Assembly (NCBI RefSeq): GCF_020080835.1
Contig: NC_058164.1
Span: 7,837,666 to 7,901,665, forward strand
Direction of reading: 5' to 3'
Origin: Cotesia glomerata
Taxonomy: Eukaryota; Arthropoda; Insecta; Hymenoptera; Braconidae
Length of the DNA stretch: 64,000 nt
Shown here: one piece after another, positions 47,671 through 60,136 of the stretch
Position numbering within the stretch: the first letter of the stretch is position 1
How the letters are laid out: the number at the start of each line of letters is the position of its first letter
The notes under the pieces: generated by a model
Database searches by the model: none
What the model was told of the DNA's origin: nothing
Seen by the model: only the letters and a program-made list of their open reading frames with translations
Position numbers and translations under genes: made by a program

Positions 47671-48949
47671 TAAACTAATTTAATCTAGAGGAATAAGAGT
47701 TACCTGAAAAAATATGTTATATTTGAAAATGGCCAAATAAGAATCAATTTTTGAGGTGAATTAACGATTAAATAAAAATTTTTTGAACCAAAAAGATAAT
47801 TTTGAATAATTTTATCATCTTGATTCAAGTAGAGAAGTTATTGAGCTAATACATTTCTTTTGTTTTTAATTAATTTTACTTCGTTCAAAATCTTTTCTAA
47901 ACGATTAAAGAGAATAATTTTTTTTTTTCAATGCAATTTTAAAATGAATAATTTGTTAATTATTTAATAATAATGCATATTTCGATCTCAAAAGTCTTTT
48001 TTAGCATGGTTAGATTCCTTTTAATTCTTTACCAAACTTAAAAATTCAAATACCATGATAATCCCTTATTAAAAAAAAATATTTAAAAAGATTCAACACA
48101 TGCAAAATATATATCTATATCTTTGTCAAGTTGAATCTTTTTTAATCTCTTTGAGCCATTTTGAATCTTTTCAAATCTCTTTTTCTAATCAGGGATACTT
48201 ATATTTTTTTACTATTTATGAAAAATATACAGAAAATTAAAGAAAATGTTTTTTGTCAATATAATTAATAAAAAAATACGTTTTATTAAAAAAAAAAAAA
48301 AATTGAAGTGCCATCTGTTGACAATGAACTAAGTTGAAAGACTATAGAAGGCGCCATCTATTAGCAGTCTGTTTAACTAATGTATGGCTTTTGGATTGTT
48401 TTCATTTTATGAACAAATGTAATCTAGAACACAAATCAATCAAATAGAATCAAAAAATCTTTCTTAAATTTAATATAAATTTTTATGTTCAATCTAACAA
48501 AATGAAATATTATGTAATTGAATACAAAGAGCTTTTGGTTATAAACCGATTGACAGAACGAGCGAAGCGGGTGTGCATACACACGAGTGCCGAAAACTTA
48601 ATTATATTATCTACTCAGTTGATAATGAATAAATATAATTATAGTAATATTTTGCACAATGTCATGATCAAAAAATGAACGGTCATGATACTGAACGAAA
48701 TATTCGCTCGGGTCGACTATAGTTTAAGATTTGTTCTAATAATTTTTTTTTTTATCCAAATATTTTGTAAGACAGACACAAAAAAAATATATACAAAAAC
48801 AAAGCGTGGATTTGTTGTTACTGTGGAACCAATTTTATATAAGTTTTTTTGTGCATACTACGAAGTACATATATTTGTTGCATAAAATAATATCATGCCA
48901 AAATACAAACAAGATTGAATTCAAAAAAATTTGTGAGAGAAATTAGGAC
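47671..48949. other. AT-rich DNA with a TTGATTCAAG-family piece
   Basis: 47745-47935 is a decayed member of that family. 48310-48370 has two GCCATCTRTT motifs (AGTGCCATCTGTTGACAA and GGCGCCATCTATTAGCA). 48545-48590 has a short GC-rich block (ACGAGCGAAGCGGGTG). No gene. Confidence 0.4.
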
Positions 48950-49500
48950 GCAGAATAATATTTTGAAGCGAATAAACGAATTTATTATAAATATAAATAT
49001 TTATTTATTTAGATTGTTTTATGTTTAAACGAGGCAATCAAACAATTTATTTCTTGTTTGTGGTAATGAGCCGAGATATATAACGGGAATTGTTACCTGA
49101 GAAGACTTATAAAACACGCGATCACCCAAAAAGACCCGGGATTCTTATCCGCTGAAGAAAAACACAAGGGTAAAAAATAAACGTGAAAAAAAATAAAAGT
49201 AAAGTAGAAGTAGAGGAATGATTCGTATTATTCGCAGTTGGATTTCGCAACATACCAGTCAAGAGTAAAGAAGTGAAGGTAAAAGAGGGTGAAAGAGAGA
49301 AAGAGGGCGAGGGGCGTGGTTGTGGGGTGATTTAACGTTCAAAGATGCGTGTCTCTATCGGTATGCCACAAAAGGAATACACGTGGGTCTTTTTACTTTA
49401 ACCTACCCGAGTAAATGCGAACTAAACAACAGAGTTTATATATATGTATACGTGAAGATATAATGGTTTACTACACACATTTTCGGACGGCAGCTTTACA
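48950..49500. other. non-repeat island, purine-rich core
   Basis: 49050-49450 is more balanced, with a purine-rich stretch at 49260-49320. A following 91-codon ORF (49509-49784) has a hydrophobic middle but no family resemblance. No gene is called. Confidence 0.3.
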
Positions 49501-51529
49501 GCCGTTTAGTGTTTTATGGCTGTTTTATGAACACCGCGCTTTCTTTTTCACCAACAGAAGAACAAAATATCTTGGATAGAAAAGAAATAAAAATAATTAA
49601 AGTAACCAAGAATGATTCCTTCTATAACTCCTATTTATTATGTGTACTCTTATTACTTCTTTGGCTCGTGATTCTATTAGAACGACAACGGATTACCAAT
49701 TCTACTATTATTGATGCAAGGAGTAGAATTTATTCAATTGTTTTTCAAATTGCGGCTCCTAAATTAACGCGGTATTGTCTTTAATGTTTATATGTGCAAT
49801 CAATTCTTCTAAATGTCTGGGTTTAAATACTTTTTATGACTTCTAAATTCGTATTATGATAATTAATTATTAGTTTAGAAAACTGGAATTAATATTTTAA
49901 TTATGATTTATCCATCGATTTTAGTGTTAGATTTTTTTAGTGAGAAGTCTTTTGTTTCTTTTGAAAATTTGAAAAAAAGGTTTGAGCTACATTTCATAAT
50001 AAATACCTCACATTATCAATTAATTAATTATAAGAAAACCGTCTGTAAAAAATGTTTTAATGTTGCCAATTATCATATCTGACTTGATCTGGTCATATAT
50101 GGCCATATCAGGCCCTATATTAGAATGAAAAAATAATTTTCCAATTTTATATTTTATCTACAAATGAGTCCGTCAATATTCTGAATTGATCAAAAATTGG
50201 TTCGATATTTTCTACACTATCCTTAGTCGAAAAATTATATCTGAGCATTTATGACCATATTAGGCATGAAATATAGGCTATTAGAGCATATTAAGCCATA
50301 TATGGGAATTTTTTCACAAATAAGTAATTTCATATATTAAAATTTTACTGACACTAATAAAAAAAATTAACTTTTTTTACAAGCAAAATTACGAACCATA
50401 TTAAGGTTACTTTAAAAAATTTTGCAATTTTAAATTAAGCAGAAAAATTCTTGAATTAAGTTAAATTTACTCAAGCCAAGAAAAATTAGTAGCTTGTAGA
50501 ATTTTTCGCTTGATTCAAGATGATAAAATTTTTAAAAATAATATTATTATTTCAAGGTTTTTTCTCTCAAATCAATTCACTATCATTATCAGTCTAGACT
50601 GAATATTTACTGATATAATTACTTATTGTGGTGATGAATTAATTGAAAAAATTATACTTATTTTCCAAAAATTTCAATACTAAATAAGTAAAATATATTT
50701 AATATTGAAAGTAGATAGTTTGTAAATAAAAATTTACTACATTATGATTTATATAGCCATATAAAAAATCTAAATATTAGTAATATTAAAATCATTTGAA
50801 TATCAAAACATATGAAATATTATAACTAAGTAAATTTTAAAAATTTTCTTTATTAAAAAATAAATAATAAAAAAAATGTAATCTTCAATATTTCATAAAT
50901 TTTGTCGGATCAAGCCTATTTTATCTAAATAAAGAATAGAGTAACAACACATTAATTGTATGATAATAAAATGCAAAAAATTTAGGTGATACATTAGTAG
51001 ATCTAGATATGCGTGATCGAATTCGATTAAATTTTTTTATTATTAATAAGATATAGTCATAAATCTATCATTTACAGTACAGTAATGAATCTTGTACGTA
51101 ACATAAATCTAAGTGTATATCTATTGCCTATAAATTTTATAATATAAATATTGCGATAACCTAGCACAGATGATGAACTTTAAATCACTTTGATACTAAG
51201 TAGTCCAATTAATATGCTATTAGTGTTTATAATTATTTATTATTAATCATTCATTACAAATTACACTCAATGAAAATAATCTCAAACTAAAAACAAATAA
51301 ACCTTGACCAAAATTAAAAACTTTATCAATAAATGATCTAATTAAAATTTTCCACAAATTTGTTAAGAAATAAATTATAAAAAATTTCCACCCCAGCTCG
51401 ACTCGATCTCTTTATAATCAATAATTCCACCCGTATAACATAAATAATCCTATAAATACTACAATAAAGAAAAGACCTAAAATATCGAATTAATTACCTG
51501 TTTTATTAACGAAATAAATTTTTGGTCGC
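49501..51529. other. AT-rich DNA with small repeats
   Basis: TATATGGCC/CATATCAGG motifs at 50070-50125 and 50240-50315; a TTGATTCAAG-family copy at about 50350-50590. The rest is AT-rich without recognised features. Confidence 0.45.
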
Positions 51530-52260
51530 ATAATCAAGGAATTTAGTGCCAGCTCGCGCTCATCCAGACAACCAATCATCCGTAGTTGCTCGGGGCAGTA
51601 CCATGCACAGAGCGGGTAAAGAACGAGGAACAGAAAACAGAATCCCGAGGTACGAGGCAGAAAAGTCCGGACCGTACACGTATGACGAGTGATAAAAAGA
51701 GACAGTGAGTAAGGAGAATCCCCAGGAACGTAATCTTACGTATCAATTAGCCTCACGGTCTGAGAGGCCATACCCCCCGCGGGCCTTTGACCGGGTGCCG
51801 CAACTGGCGGCCACGGTTATAGTCACTCACACACACAGACAAATATTCACACATACGTTTGTGTTTACTTGCTCTTTCGAGTTATTTACTATTACGCTCA
51901 CTTTTTAACAGTGAAGACACATGTGTAAGTGTTATGAGTTATAATATAACACCCGTAGGTGCAAGAGAGATCCTTTGGGCTGAGGTGTGAGAAGAAACGT
52001 GAAACACACGTTGAAGAATGTACACACACGCTTCCAAGGTGTATTTACAACACCAATGTCTTCATTGGAATTGAAACGATGATCAGTCTTGTGTTATGTT
52101 GTGTTGAGGGTGTATATGTGTTATGTGTTATGTGTTATTATTATTGGATGAGTAGTAAAGATGTTAAAGAACAACTCACATCTGGACGGATTAAAAAAAA
52201 TTTCAAATGTTTCCCACAACAAAAATAAACACCCATTCCCGATCTATTGTTACGCGCATT
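51530..52260. other. GC-richer non-repeat island
   Basis: 51540-51830 is the most GC-rich non-repeat stretch in this part (CCCCCCGCGGGCC near 51773), followed by CA-rich sequence at 51826-51860 and balanced DNA. Open frames of 67 and 89 codons show no recognised motif. A promoter or enhancer is possible. Confidence 0.3.
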
Positions 52261-53705
52261 ATAATAAATATTAAATCCGTGAAAAATATTAAGACGGAGT
52301 TAATTGTTACGGTTGGTTAATGTCTTTATTATGAATGATTGAAATAGTCTGAGATTTTTATGGTCATTTATTTTTTCAATTTAATATTAAATTATGTTTT
52401 TTAATTAATTATTTTATAAGATTTTTCGGCGAAATTGAAAGTAAGAAATTTTTAGAATTTGTTTGGAGGAAAAATTTGAAGAGAAAAAGGGGTAGAGTGT
52501 GGAGAGGAGGACTGTGAGTGGGAGTGGGGGCAAGGGATTGAGAATTGAGTAACTTTATTATGTGGCACCCCGCGGATTCTATATCAACTTTTTCAGGTTT
52601 TATTTAGTGAGTGTATTATAGTGAGGTATATAATATAATGTAATATAATACTGAGGATTTTTTCTGATGACTGGCGAGTAATATATCACGGCGGTAACAC
52701 CTGGATTGACCTATTGTAATAAAGATATTATATCTTTTGATGGACAATAAAAAAATTTTTCGAATCACCGATTGTGGCTCTTGTTAACATCTCTGGAATA
52801 ATTGATTAATCTTAAATGAGTCGGATAAAAACACTTAGCCTGAGAAAAAGATATGCTTTATTATTTTTTGTTTAAGTTTTGTGTTTCGGGTTCGTGTTTA
52901 CGTGGTTAGTTAATAATTTAGTTTTTTAAGGATTTTTTTTTAAGAAAGAAATAAATGTGTGAGGGCAAATTGATATTGAGACACTATTTTTTAGGAAGAT
53001 TATATGATAAATTTTTGTGAAAAGTAAATACAATATTTGGAGAAAAGAATTTTTATTTTTGTGAATCAAGATATGGTTTGATAACTTTAAATTAAAGAAG
53101 TGATTGATGAATGCACGACAAAGTTTTAAATTCAAGAGAGTTGTAAAATGATTTTGATCAAACATAAAAATCAGATCCAGCTTTTTATTAAATTTTAGTG
53201 TTTTGAATTTTAATAGAAAATCAATAAATCATTAAGTAGGTTTAAGCTTGTGTAATTATGAACGCTTCTTAAATATCAACTAGGAAAATCAAAATCCATC
53301 TATAATACTTAAAAACTATCAATTTCAAGTCAATCATCTTCCAAATTAACTTTGACTATTTTGAAAAATTGCTGTGTTGCTTTTGACTCAACAGTAAATG
53401 TAAATAAAAATCTTTATGAACTTTTATAAGTGATAAATTTATTTTTCAATTCTAATAGGCAGTGTGATATGTATAGTCAGTTGATGAACTCTTCTCAATA
53501 TCCTCAGTGACAATTTCATTTTATACCTACCTGAAACATCTCTATACACTAAATTAACTCAATCTCTGACAGCTCTATCGAAATTTCTTTGATTCAAAAA
53601 TAAGTCACCGATATTGATTGTTGCATAAACACTATTAAACGTTTTTAATAACAAATTAGTGAGCAAGATAATTGTTGGAACAATGAAATTTAAATTATGA
53701 TTGAC
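52261..53705. other. AT-rich DNA, G-rich patch, no gene seen
   Basis: 52490-52545 is purine/G-rich (GGAGTGGGGGCAAGGG). Otherwise AT-rich without recognised features. Confidence 0.45.
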
Positions 53706-53892
53706 TACACTGAGAAAATAAAACAGCAATGATTACTGTTTCGTACAAATATTAGAATATTGCAAACAATAGACAGTAGTTTTATGTAGCGCTCTCTATA
53801 CTGTCCCAAACATTTTAACCTCATTTTCTTCCAAAACAATACTGAGTACTGTACAAAACAGTAATCAATGTTGTTTTTTTTTCTCCATGTAG
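53706..53892. mobile_element. TACACTGAGAAAATAAAACAG MITE (short form)
   Basis: 187 bp with imperfect inverted ends: TACACTGAGAAAATAAAAC at the left and TGTTTTTTTTTCTCCATGTA at the right. Inner blocks AATGATTACTGTTTCGTACA and TGTACAAAACAGTAATCA pair with each other. Confidence 0.7.
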
Positions 53893-54683
53893 ATAATCAA
53901 CCATCATTCTCGATGTTGCTTTAATATTTTTGATTTACGTTTCATTTTTTCAGACACTGAAAGAATTTAAATCAAATAATGTGTGCGGACACCTTAATTA
54001 TAATTTATAAGAAATTGATTACCACTTTTTCGAGAATTTCATTACTAAATTTGCTTTGCGTCTAATCATGATCTAATGATGAATTTAAGGTAGACCTATG
54101 AGCTCGTGGGCACATTATGAGTTTTAAAAGACGATTTATAGAATATTTTCTCACATGACTCATGGGTGATTTGAAGAATATAAGAAGAAATCTTGTAATT
54201 TTTTCATAGATTTCTGATAAGTGATTTGAGAAATTTGTCAAGGATCGAAATTCTTTCTTCAGTAAATAGAAAAGAGATATTTTTAATTTTTTCTCAAAAA
54301 TTAGTAATTTGTAAAAAAATATTTTTAATTCTTCAATTAATTAAGTAATTAAATTAATTTCATTATTCTTAATAAATCATTGTAAAATTTAACATTGGTT
54401 GAATAGGATTCGACGGATGAAAACATTTATTTAACAACAGGCATTAAATAATTTGGCTCAAATTTTTAATATGAAGAGCATAATATTGTTATGATTCCAT
54501 TTTTCCAAAAAAAGTCGTTATCAAATTTTATAGGTTATCTTGTTATTATAAAATTGAGATGAAATATATGTGAAGCCGATTTATTCGTGATGTGATTGGT
54601 GGAATATATCATAAGTATGAAAATATATGTAAACTCTATATTCAAGCGCGCGCAAATTAAATTCTAGTAACATCTTAGAACGT
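53893..54683. other. AT-rich intergenic DNA, no feature seen
   Basis: No recognised gene or repeat. Confidence 0.5.
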
Positions 54684-54700
54684 GGGTATTGATATATATT
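54684..54700. repeat. target-site duplication, left copy
   Basis: GGGTATTGATATATATT, identical to 55028-55044; the two flank the 5S-derived SINE. Confidence 0.85.
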
Positions 54701-55027
54701 TTATTTTTAATATTATCGCTTTACTTGTACACCTTCTCGGTTCTTACAAGACTGATATTGCTCTTTCTCCTAGCTCTACAAAGCTTTATTCCACAGAGAA
54801 AACCTATGCCTGTACAATCAGAGCAGGGCTAAGCTCAGAGTAATCAATAAGAAACTCTTCTTTATCGATTACCAGAACATTAGTCTCCTCTCCTAATGCA
54901 CAGAGATCTACGCGCTAGCCAACGCTGACTAGACGGCCACCCATCCAAGTACTAACTACAGTAAATGCTGCTTAGCTTGGGTGATCGCCAGTCAGACGCG
55001 TGCCGCGTGGCTATCTCTGCCCCTTTT
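54701..55027 (-). mobile_element. 5S rRNA-derived SINE-like retroposon, 327 bp
   Basis: Read on the minus strand, the first 110 bases resemble 5S rRNA. The internal-promoter A box AGCTAAGCAG (54968-54977) and the C box GTTAGTACTTGGATGGG (54940-54956) are intact, 21 bases start to start as in true 5S rRNA. The rest of the 5S part is diverged. An unrelated tail of about 210 bases follows, ending A-rich (TAATATTAAAAATAAA). A perfect 17-bp direct repeat flanks the whole. This is the layout of SINE3-type, Pol III-transcribed elements mobilised by a partner LINE. Confidence 0.85.
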
Positions 55028-55044
55028 GGGTATTGATATATATT
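55028..55044. repeat. target-site duplication, right copy
   Basis: Second copy of GGGTATTGATATATATT, at the 5' side of the minus-strand SINE. Confidence 0.85.
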
Positions 55045-55053
55045 ATATATGTA

Positions 55054-55277
55054 TGCCCAGTAAAAAAATTAACTTGAATCAAGAAAATCATTTTGAAGAA
55101 TTTCATTGTCTTAATTTAAGTAAAAAAATTCTGTAACAAAAAATTTATATTGATTTAAGTAAATTTTCCTTGATTCAAGAATTTTTCGTCTTGATTCAAG
55201 GAAATGAAATTCTTTTAAATGATTTTTTTGGTTGAAGGAGTTTTCGTCTTAATTCAAGCAATTTTTTTTTCAGTTTG
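55054..55277. mobile_element. TTGATTCAAG-family MITE
   Basis: Begins CCAGTAAAAAAATTAACTTG and closes AATTTTTTTTTCAGTTTG; the interior has TTGATTCAAGAATTTTTCG and TCTTAATTCAAGC blocks on opposing arms. Confidence 0.6.
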
Positions 55278-55323
55278 CCTTATAGATTTTTTACATATGT
55301 ATATCTTCATGCGGGTTATCATA

Positions 55324-56390
55324 TCCACAGATTCGGTAGAATCTGGCGCCAAGTTCCGTTCAAATCCGTTGTAAATGGAGCGCCAGACTACCAAGTGTGT
55401 TTACTGTAAGCAGAACGGTATTTCGAGGTTGCAAAATTTTATTTAATTCTACGGTACTTCTTGTTCCTAAATTTCATATTATAACAGTAATTCATACTTT
55501 ATTTTACTAATATTGATTAATTATATTCAATTATAACAATTAATATACTTGAAATTATTAAATTTTATCAGCACAAACTATAGCAAGCTCAAAAATTTTG
55601 ATCCTGACTTTTTTTCGATGTAAGAAGTGACATGCCACAGACTAAATAATTCGAGAATGCATGGTAATCCTCCAATAGATGGGAAACTACAGTTAAAAAA
55701 ATACCTTTCACAGCTTGCATCTACAGCCGTCAGGGTGCGCTGGAATTATTTTTACATAAACTGTAGCTTCAAGGGGATAGTTTGCTATAAAAAATGCAGC
55801 CAACGCGAGATTTAAGTTGGTACCAATTGTAAATTTTTATTATAATTACAAAAAATACTAAAATCCGAACAAAAACAGTTTCACTGTAAAAAAAAATCGC
55901 GCCAAGTCCACTTTCATAAGACTATTAAGAAAAAAAAAAATTTTTTTTCTTTACAAAAAGATATAAAATAAAAAAATAAAAAAATCCAAGTAACCGATAT
56001 GATTGTATATGATTTTCGGAAATTAAAAAAATTTTGTTGTAAATTTAAAAATTAAAAAAAAAAATTCGGAACGTACTTGGTGTGCGTCATTGTGTATTTT
56101 AATTTTTTTAAAGTCCTAGTAAATAGATTTTACGAATTTCATTAAAAGTAAAATATTTTGCAACCACGCACACTAAATACGTTCCAATTTTTTTTTATTA
56201 ATTTTTAAATTTACAACAAAATTTTTTTAATTTCCGAAAATCATATACAATCATATCGGTTACTTGGATTTTTTTATTTTTTTATTTTATATCTTTTTGT
56301 AAAGAAAAAAAATTTTTTTTTTTCTTAATAGTCTTATGAACGTGGACTTGGCGCGATTTTTTTTTACAGTGAAACTGTTTTTGTTCGGAT
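55324..56390. mobile_element. 1.06 kb ATCCGAACAAAAACAG element, copy 2 (inverted)
   Basis: Inverted full-length copy of 12330-13391. The palindromic half is 55862-56390 and the other end is 55324 (ATCCACAGATTCGGTAGA). A 62-codon ORF in this copy differs in frame from the one in copy 1, so neither is likely to be coding. Confidence 0.75.
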
Positions 56391-56559
56391 ATATTTAGAC
56401 ATAGTCACAAATTTACAAAAGCATATACAATTCTTTTTCCAATTAACTCATTATAAGCCCAAATGAATTACCTCCGAGCAAATTGCAAAAAAAAACTCAT
56501 ATTCTTTTATCAAAACAAGCCTTCTAATTGATCAATCAATCACCGTATTTAACAACAAC
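56391..56559. other. short AT-rich spacer
   Basis: No feature recognised. Confidence 0.5.
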
Positions 56560-57260
56560 GAATTTAGTAAAAATGAAAACATCCGCTCTTATTCACCGCC
56601 TGTAAGCCCCTCTGTAACCGCAGAAGAGCTCGTTTACACTTCAAAACACCTCACATCTCACGCGAAAAGCATTCTCATGCAAAACACAAAATACAAAATA
56701 CAAAGTAATTGTAACACCTATATAATATAATACTTCATAACATATTTGAGACAAGCCCAGGGGATGAGCCGATAAAAAACCCCAGAAGAGCCGCGAAAGG
56801 GTGAGGAGGAGGACGCAACCATAATATTAAGGTTCAACCCATGAACACTGGAACAAGACAGCGAGCGGCAGAAGGTGTCGGGCAATACTTTCCAAGCGTC
56901 CGTCGCCGCTTGACGTCTTAATGCACGTCGAGAATAATCTCACCGCCAATTTATTACACTCTTTCTCATTTCTCCCCCTCCTTCCTTCATCCCTCCACCT
57001 CCTTGTCTCCTGGTTCTCATTCCTTACCATACTCCCTTTTCGGCCAGCTCTCTTTTCACACATTATTTCTTCGCTAACATCACACGTAAGGACACTTGCT
57101 GCTTCATCTTCTTCTTCTTCTTCTGCATCTCCCTCCTCCCCCTCTCCTGCCAGTCCCGAACGCCGCCGCAGGCTCACACCTAATAGAATACTTAATTTGA
57201 ATTTTAGAATAATTCCTAAACCACAACACAAAGGCTCCAAAAAAAAAGGTATCTCTTCGG
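56560..57260. other. GC-richer island with CTT-repeat and open frames on both strands
   Basis: Contains a (CTT)n tract at about 57106-57126. Opposite open frames exist: 114 codons plus (56921-57265) and 137 codons minus (56827-57240), the latter with a Glu run from the microsatellite. Neither resembles a known protein. Possibly regulatory or an untranslated exon. Confidence 0.3.
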
Positions 57261-58690
57261 TTTAAAAACAGACGTCACATCACCGTTGAAGAAACACATA
57301 AGCATGATACAAAAAAAAAAAGTAACCCGTTGTCGTAATAAATTTATTAATTTTATGGGATTTCGTCTTGTAAATATTAAGCCTTAAGCTCAATAATAAC
57401 ATAAGTATTTTTAAAAGAAGATTAGGCGTTTTATAAAATGAGCTACCGAGCGAGCGCGGACTTTCTTTAAATCTCTTAATATCCCCGAGATAATACTAAA
57501 TTTTTTAATATTTCATAAAATATCATGCAAATCATTTATTTATTGATAATTTATTTTTATTAATATTTAATATTTAAATTAAAAAAGTTATTTATCACCG
57601 AATATATATATATATATACGCTTACGCTATTTTAAAATTATAAATGTATACTTAAAGATAAATGGACATTATTATTTTCGGCGCTGCAGCTCCTTTTACG
57701 GCGTATGTATAACGTCTTATTGAAAAAAGATAAAAAGAAAACTAAAAATTAAATAAATCAAGGTTAGAAAAAATAGAATAAGAGGGCGTTAATCTTGTTG
57801 GTCGCTTAGCCGGTAAATCTCTCGCTCGTATAATAATTTAATAACGGATTCACAGGCGCTAGGTATGCGACCTCGGCCCTGCTGGTGCTCCTTTACTTAT
57901 ATTAATCTTATATTTAGTTCTTAGTTTTCTATTTAGTTGGTTGTTGCTTTGGTTGATACGCGGATAGTCGACGTGGATGATGTAGATAGCGGAGAACTCT
58001 TGGTAGTTGAAGCAAAGAGCTGGTGGATGGTCGATGAAGATGCAGAGGACGACAATGATGATGATGATGAAGATGATGAAAAAGAATAAGAAGCTCAGCT
58101 GTTATTCTACATCCATAAATAATCGTTCCTGGATTAAAAAGGTATAACAACTATCGCGGTATAGACTCCCAGCGCGTCGTTATCCTCCGGTCCCATGGCC
58201 AGTGAGCACTGAAATTATTACCCTAAAATTAAAACAAGGTTTTTTTGGTGGAATAAATAAATAATTCTTTTTTTACAATCGGAATTTGATAATCGATTGC
58301 TTTAATCGTCATTAATGAACAGGCGGGATGCGAGATGGTAGAAATAAAAAAAAAACAGTACAGAGAATTTTATGTTACTTTTACATAATTTGTTTTTGTC
58401 AGCAGTAACGCGGATTTATGCTTCGAGTTACGGATACTTATAGCTGAGTTTTCTAGAATTGATCCATAAATTGTAACATTCAAATGTTACATCAGAAATA
58501 ATGGCAAAGTAATAGTTGTACTGAAGTTCATCGGGTGATAAATGCACATTTAGTTGATGTGTGAATACAGCTGAGACTATGCTTCTATTATTGCACTTTT
58601 GACTGTTGTTCCAAATTACTAGGTGGCGCGGTGTTAGTTTGGTTTCTCGCAAGTAAAGTCGAACTGTTCGCAAATAAACTTTTCAAAATA
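57261..58690. other. mixed DNA with balanced non-repeat stretches
   Basis: 57420-57480, 57680-57720 and 57780-58200 are balanced and unrepeated. A plus-strand frame from about 57937 ends in an Asp/Glu-rich tail (stop near 58089) but has no ATG in a useful place. A TA run is at 57604-57618. No gene is called. Confidence 0.35.
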
Positions 58691-58692
58691 AG

Positions 58693-59434
58693 TGCACGGA
58701 GAAAATTTTATAGTAGAGTTTATTATCTAGTTATGTTAAAATCTATTAACTGAATTCGATAGTAATAAATATTATTTAAATAATTAAGTAAACCATCTGA
58801 ATTGTTGTATTTACCATCCTGATGGTAACTACTACTATTATGATGGTAATCACTGATTACTAATCAGTAATAATAACTGTTATTATTTTAATTAGTTACT
58901 ACTATTATCAAAATCGTAATTCCTAATATAACCTGATGGTTGTAGTTACCATCAGTAATAATAATAACTACTATCTAAGCTAGTAAAAAATATTAAAAAA
59001 ATTAAGAATCTGCGTTACCGCGGATGCATTTCTTTTCAAAAAAAAAATTTAAATCTTCAAAATAATCAAATTTTCAAAAAAAAAAATTTTGAAGGGAATT
59101 AAAAATATTTTAATACTTCAAAGAAAAAAATGTACATTAGCTAAAATATGGATCTAAATAAAAGATTTAATTAAGTAAATTTATATTATTTTTTCTTTCA
59201 GAATTTTTACAATCTGAGATGGTTACAGTTACCATCGTCGATTGTACCAGTTATAATTTATAATAATTACAATTATTATTTTTGATAGCAATCGTTGCCA
59301 TTATTAATAGTAACTATTACAATTGTCAATGATACCACCTATTATTTTGTTACTAATTAATTTTATTACCATTTTAGATAGTAGGAGTTACTATTTTTGT
59401 ATAGTAGGTAGTATAATTAATTATTTCTCCGTGT
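58693..59434. mobile_element. CACGGAGAAAA element, copy 1
   Basis: Starts TGCACGGAGAAAATTTTATA and ends TTAATTATTTCTCCGTGT. The interior is rich in GATGGTAACTA/TTACCATC palindromes. A diverged, longer copy in the opposite orientation is at 62726-63698. No transposase. Confidence 0.75.
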
Positions 59435-59898
59435 GGAGAGATTATTATGGTTCCGTAAATGAAATTTGTATTATAGTTTTAATAATTTATACGATAATAA
59501 TTCTTACAATAAAATGATCGTAAGATTTTCTACCTAAATGATTATAATTACAATCGAATGTAGTTAAATCTAGAACTCTTTCAACTCAACATTGAATTAT
59601 GACTATCTAATCATGAGTTACAAAATTTCAAATCTTAGAGAAAAAAAAAATTCTTTTGTGTCAATCAAATGGGAAATGGAAAATCTCCTAAGACACCTCT
59701 TAAACATTTTAAATAATGTTTTTAAGGTATTTTTGGAGATATCAGATCCGTAAACAAAATTTGTTTGCGGGAAAATCTCCCTGATTAGAAAAAGAGATTT
59801 GAAAAGATTCGAAAGGCTCGAAGCGATTAAAAAAGATTCAACTTGACAAATATATAGATATACATTTTGCATGCGTTGAATTGTTTTAAATCTTTTAA
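59435..59898. other. AT-rich spacer
   Basis: 59670-59890 has text similar to 48100-48190 (AAATCTCTTTTTCTAATCAGGG in inverted form), a dispersed repeat fragment. No gene. Confidence 0.4.
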
Positions 59899-60038
59899 CT
59901 TCCCGCTAAGAAAATTGAAAATTTTCAAAAACCGGGAAGTTATTGGCTTTACCCCGTTTTTCGAAAATCGAGTTCTCATCAGATCTTGACGTTTTGAGGT
60001 CCTAGGAAGCTTCCCTGATTGTTTTCGCGATGATGTCC

Positions 60039-60136
<98 letters not shown>

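Noticed and set aside
54915..55024. genuine 5S rRNA gene
   Set aside because: Outside the promoter boxes it is strongly diverged, has no terminator T-run at the right place, and is bounded by a retroposition-type duplication with a non-5S tail.
56827..57265. overlapping 137-codon minus and 114-codon plus ORFs
   Set aside because: Both depend on the CTT microsatellite and raised GC; mutually overlapping and unrecognised.
57937..58091. acidic-tailed frame ending in Asp/Glu run
   Set aside because: No suitable ATG, preceded by a stop, and the acidic tail comes from a GAT simple repeat.
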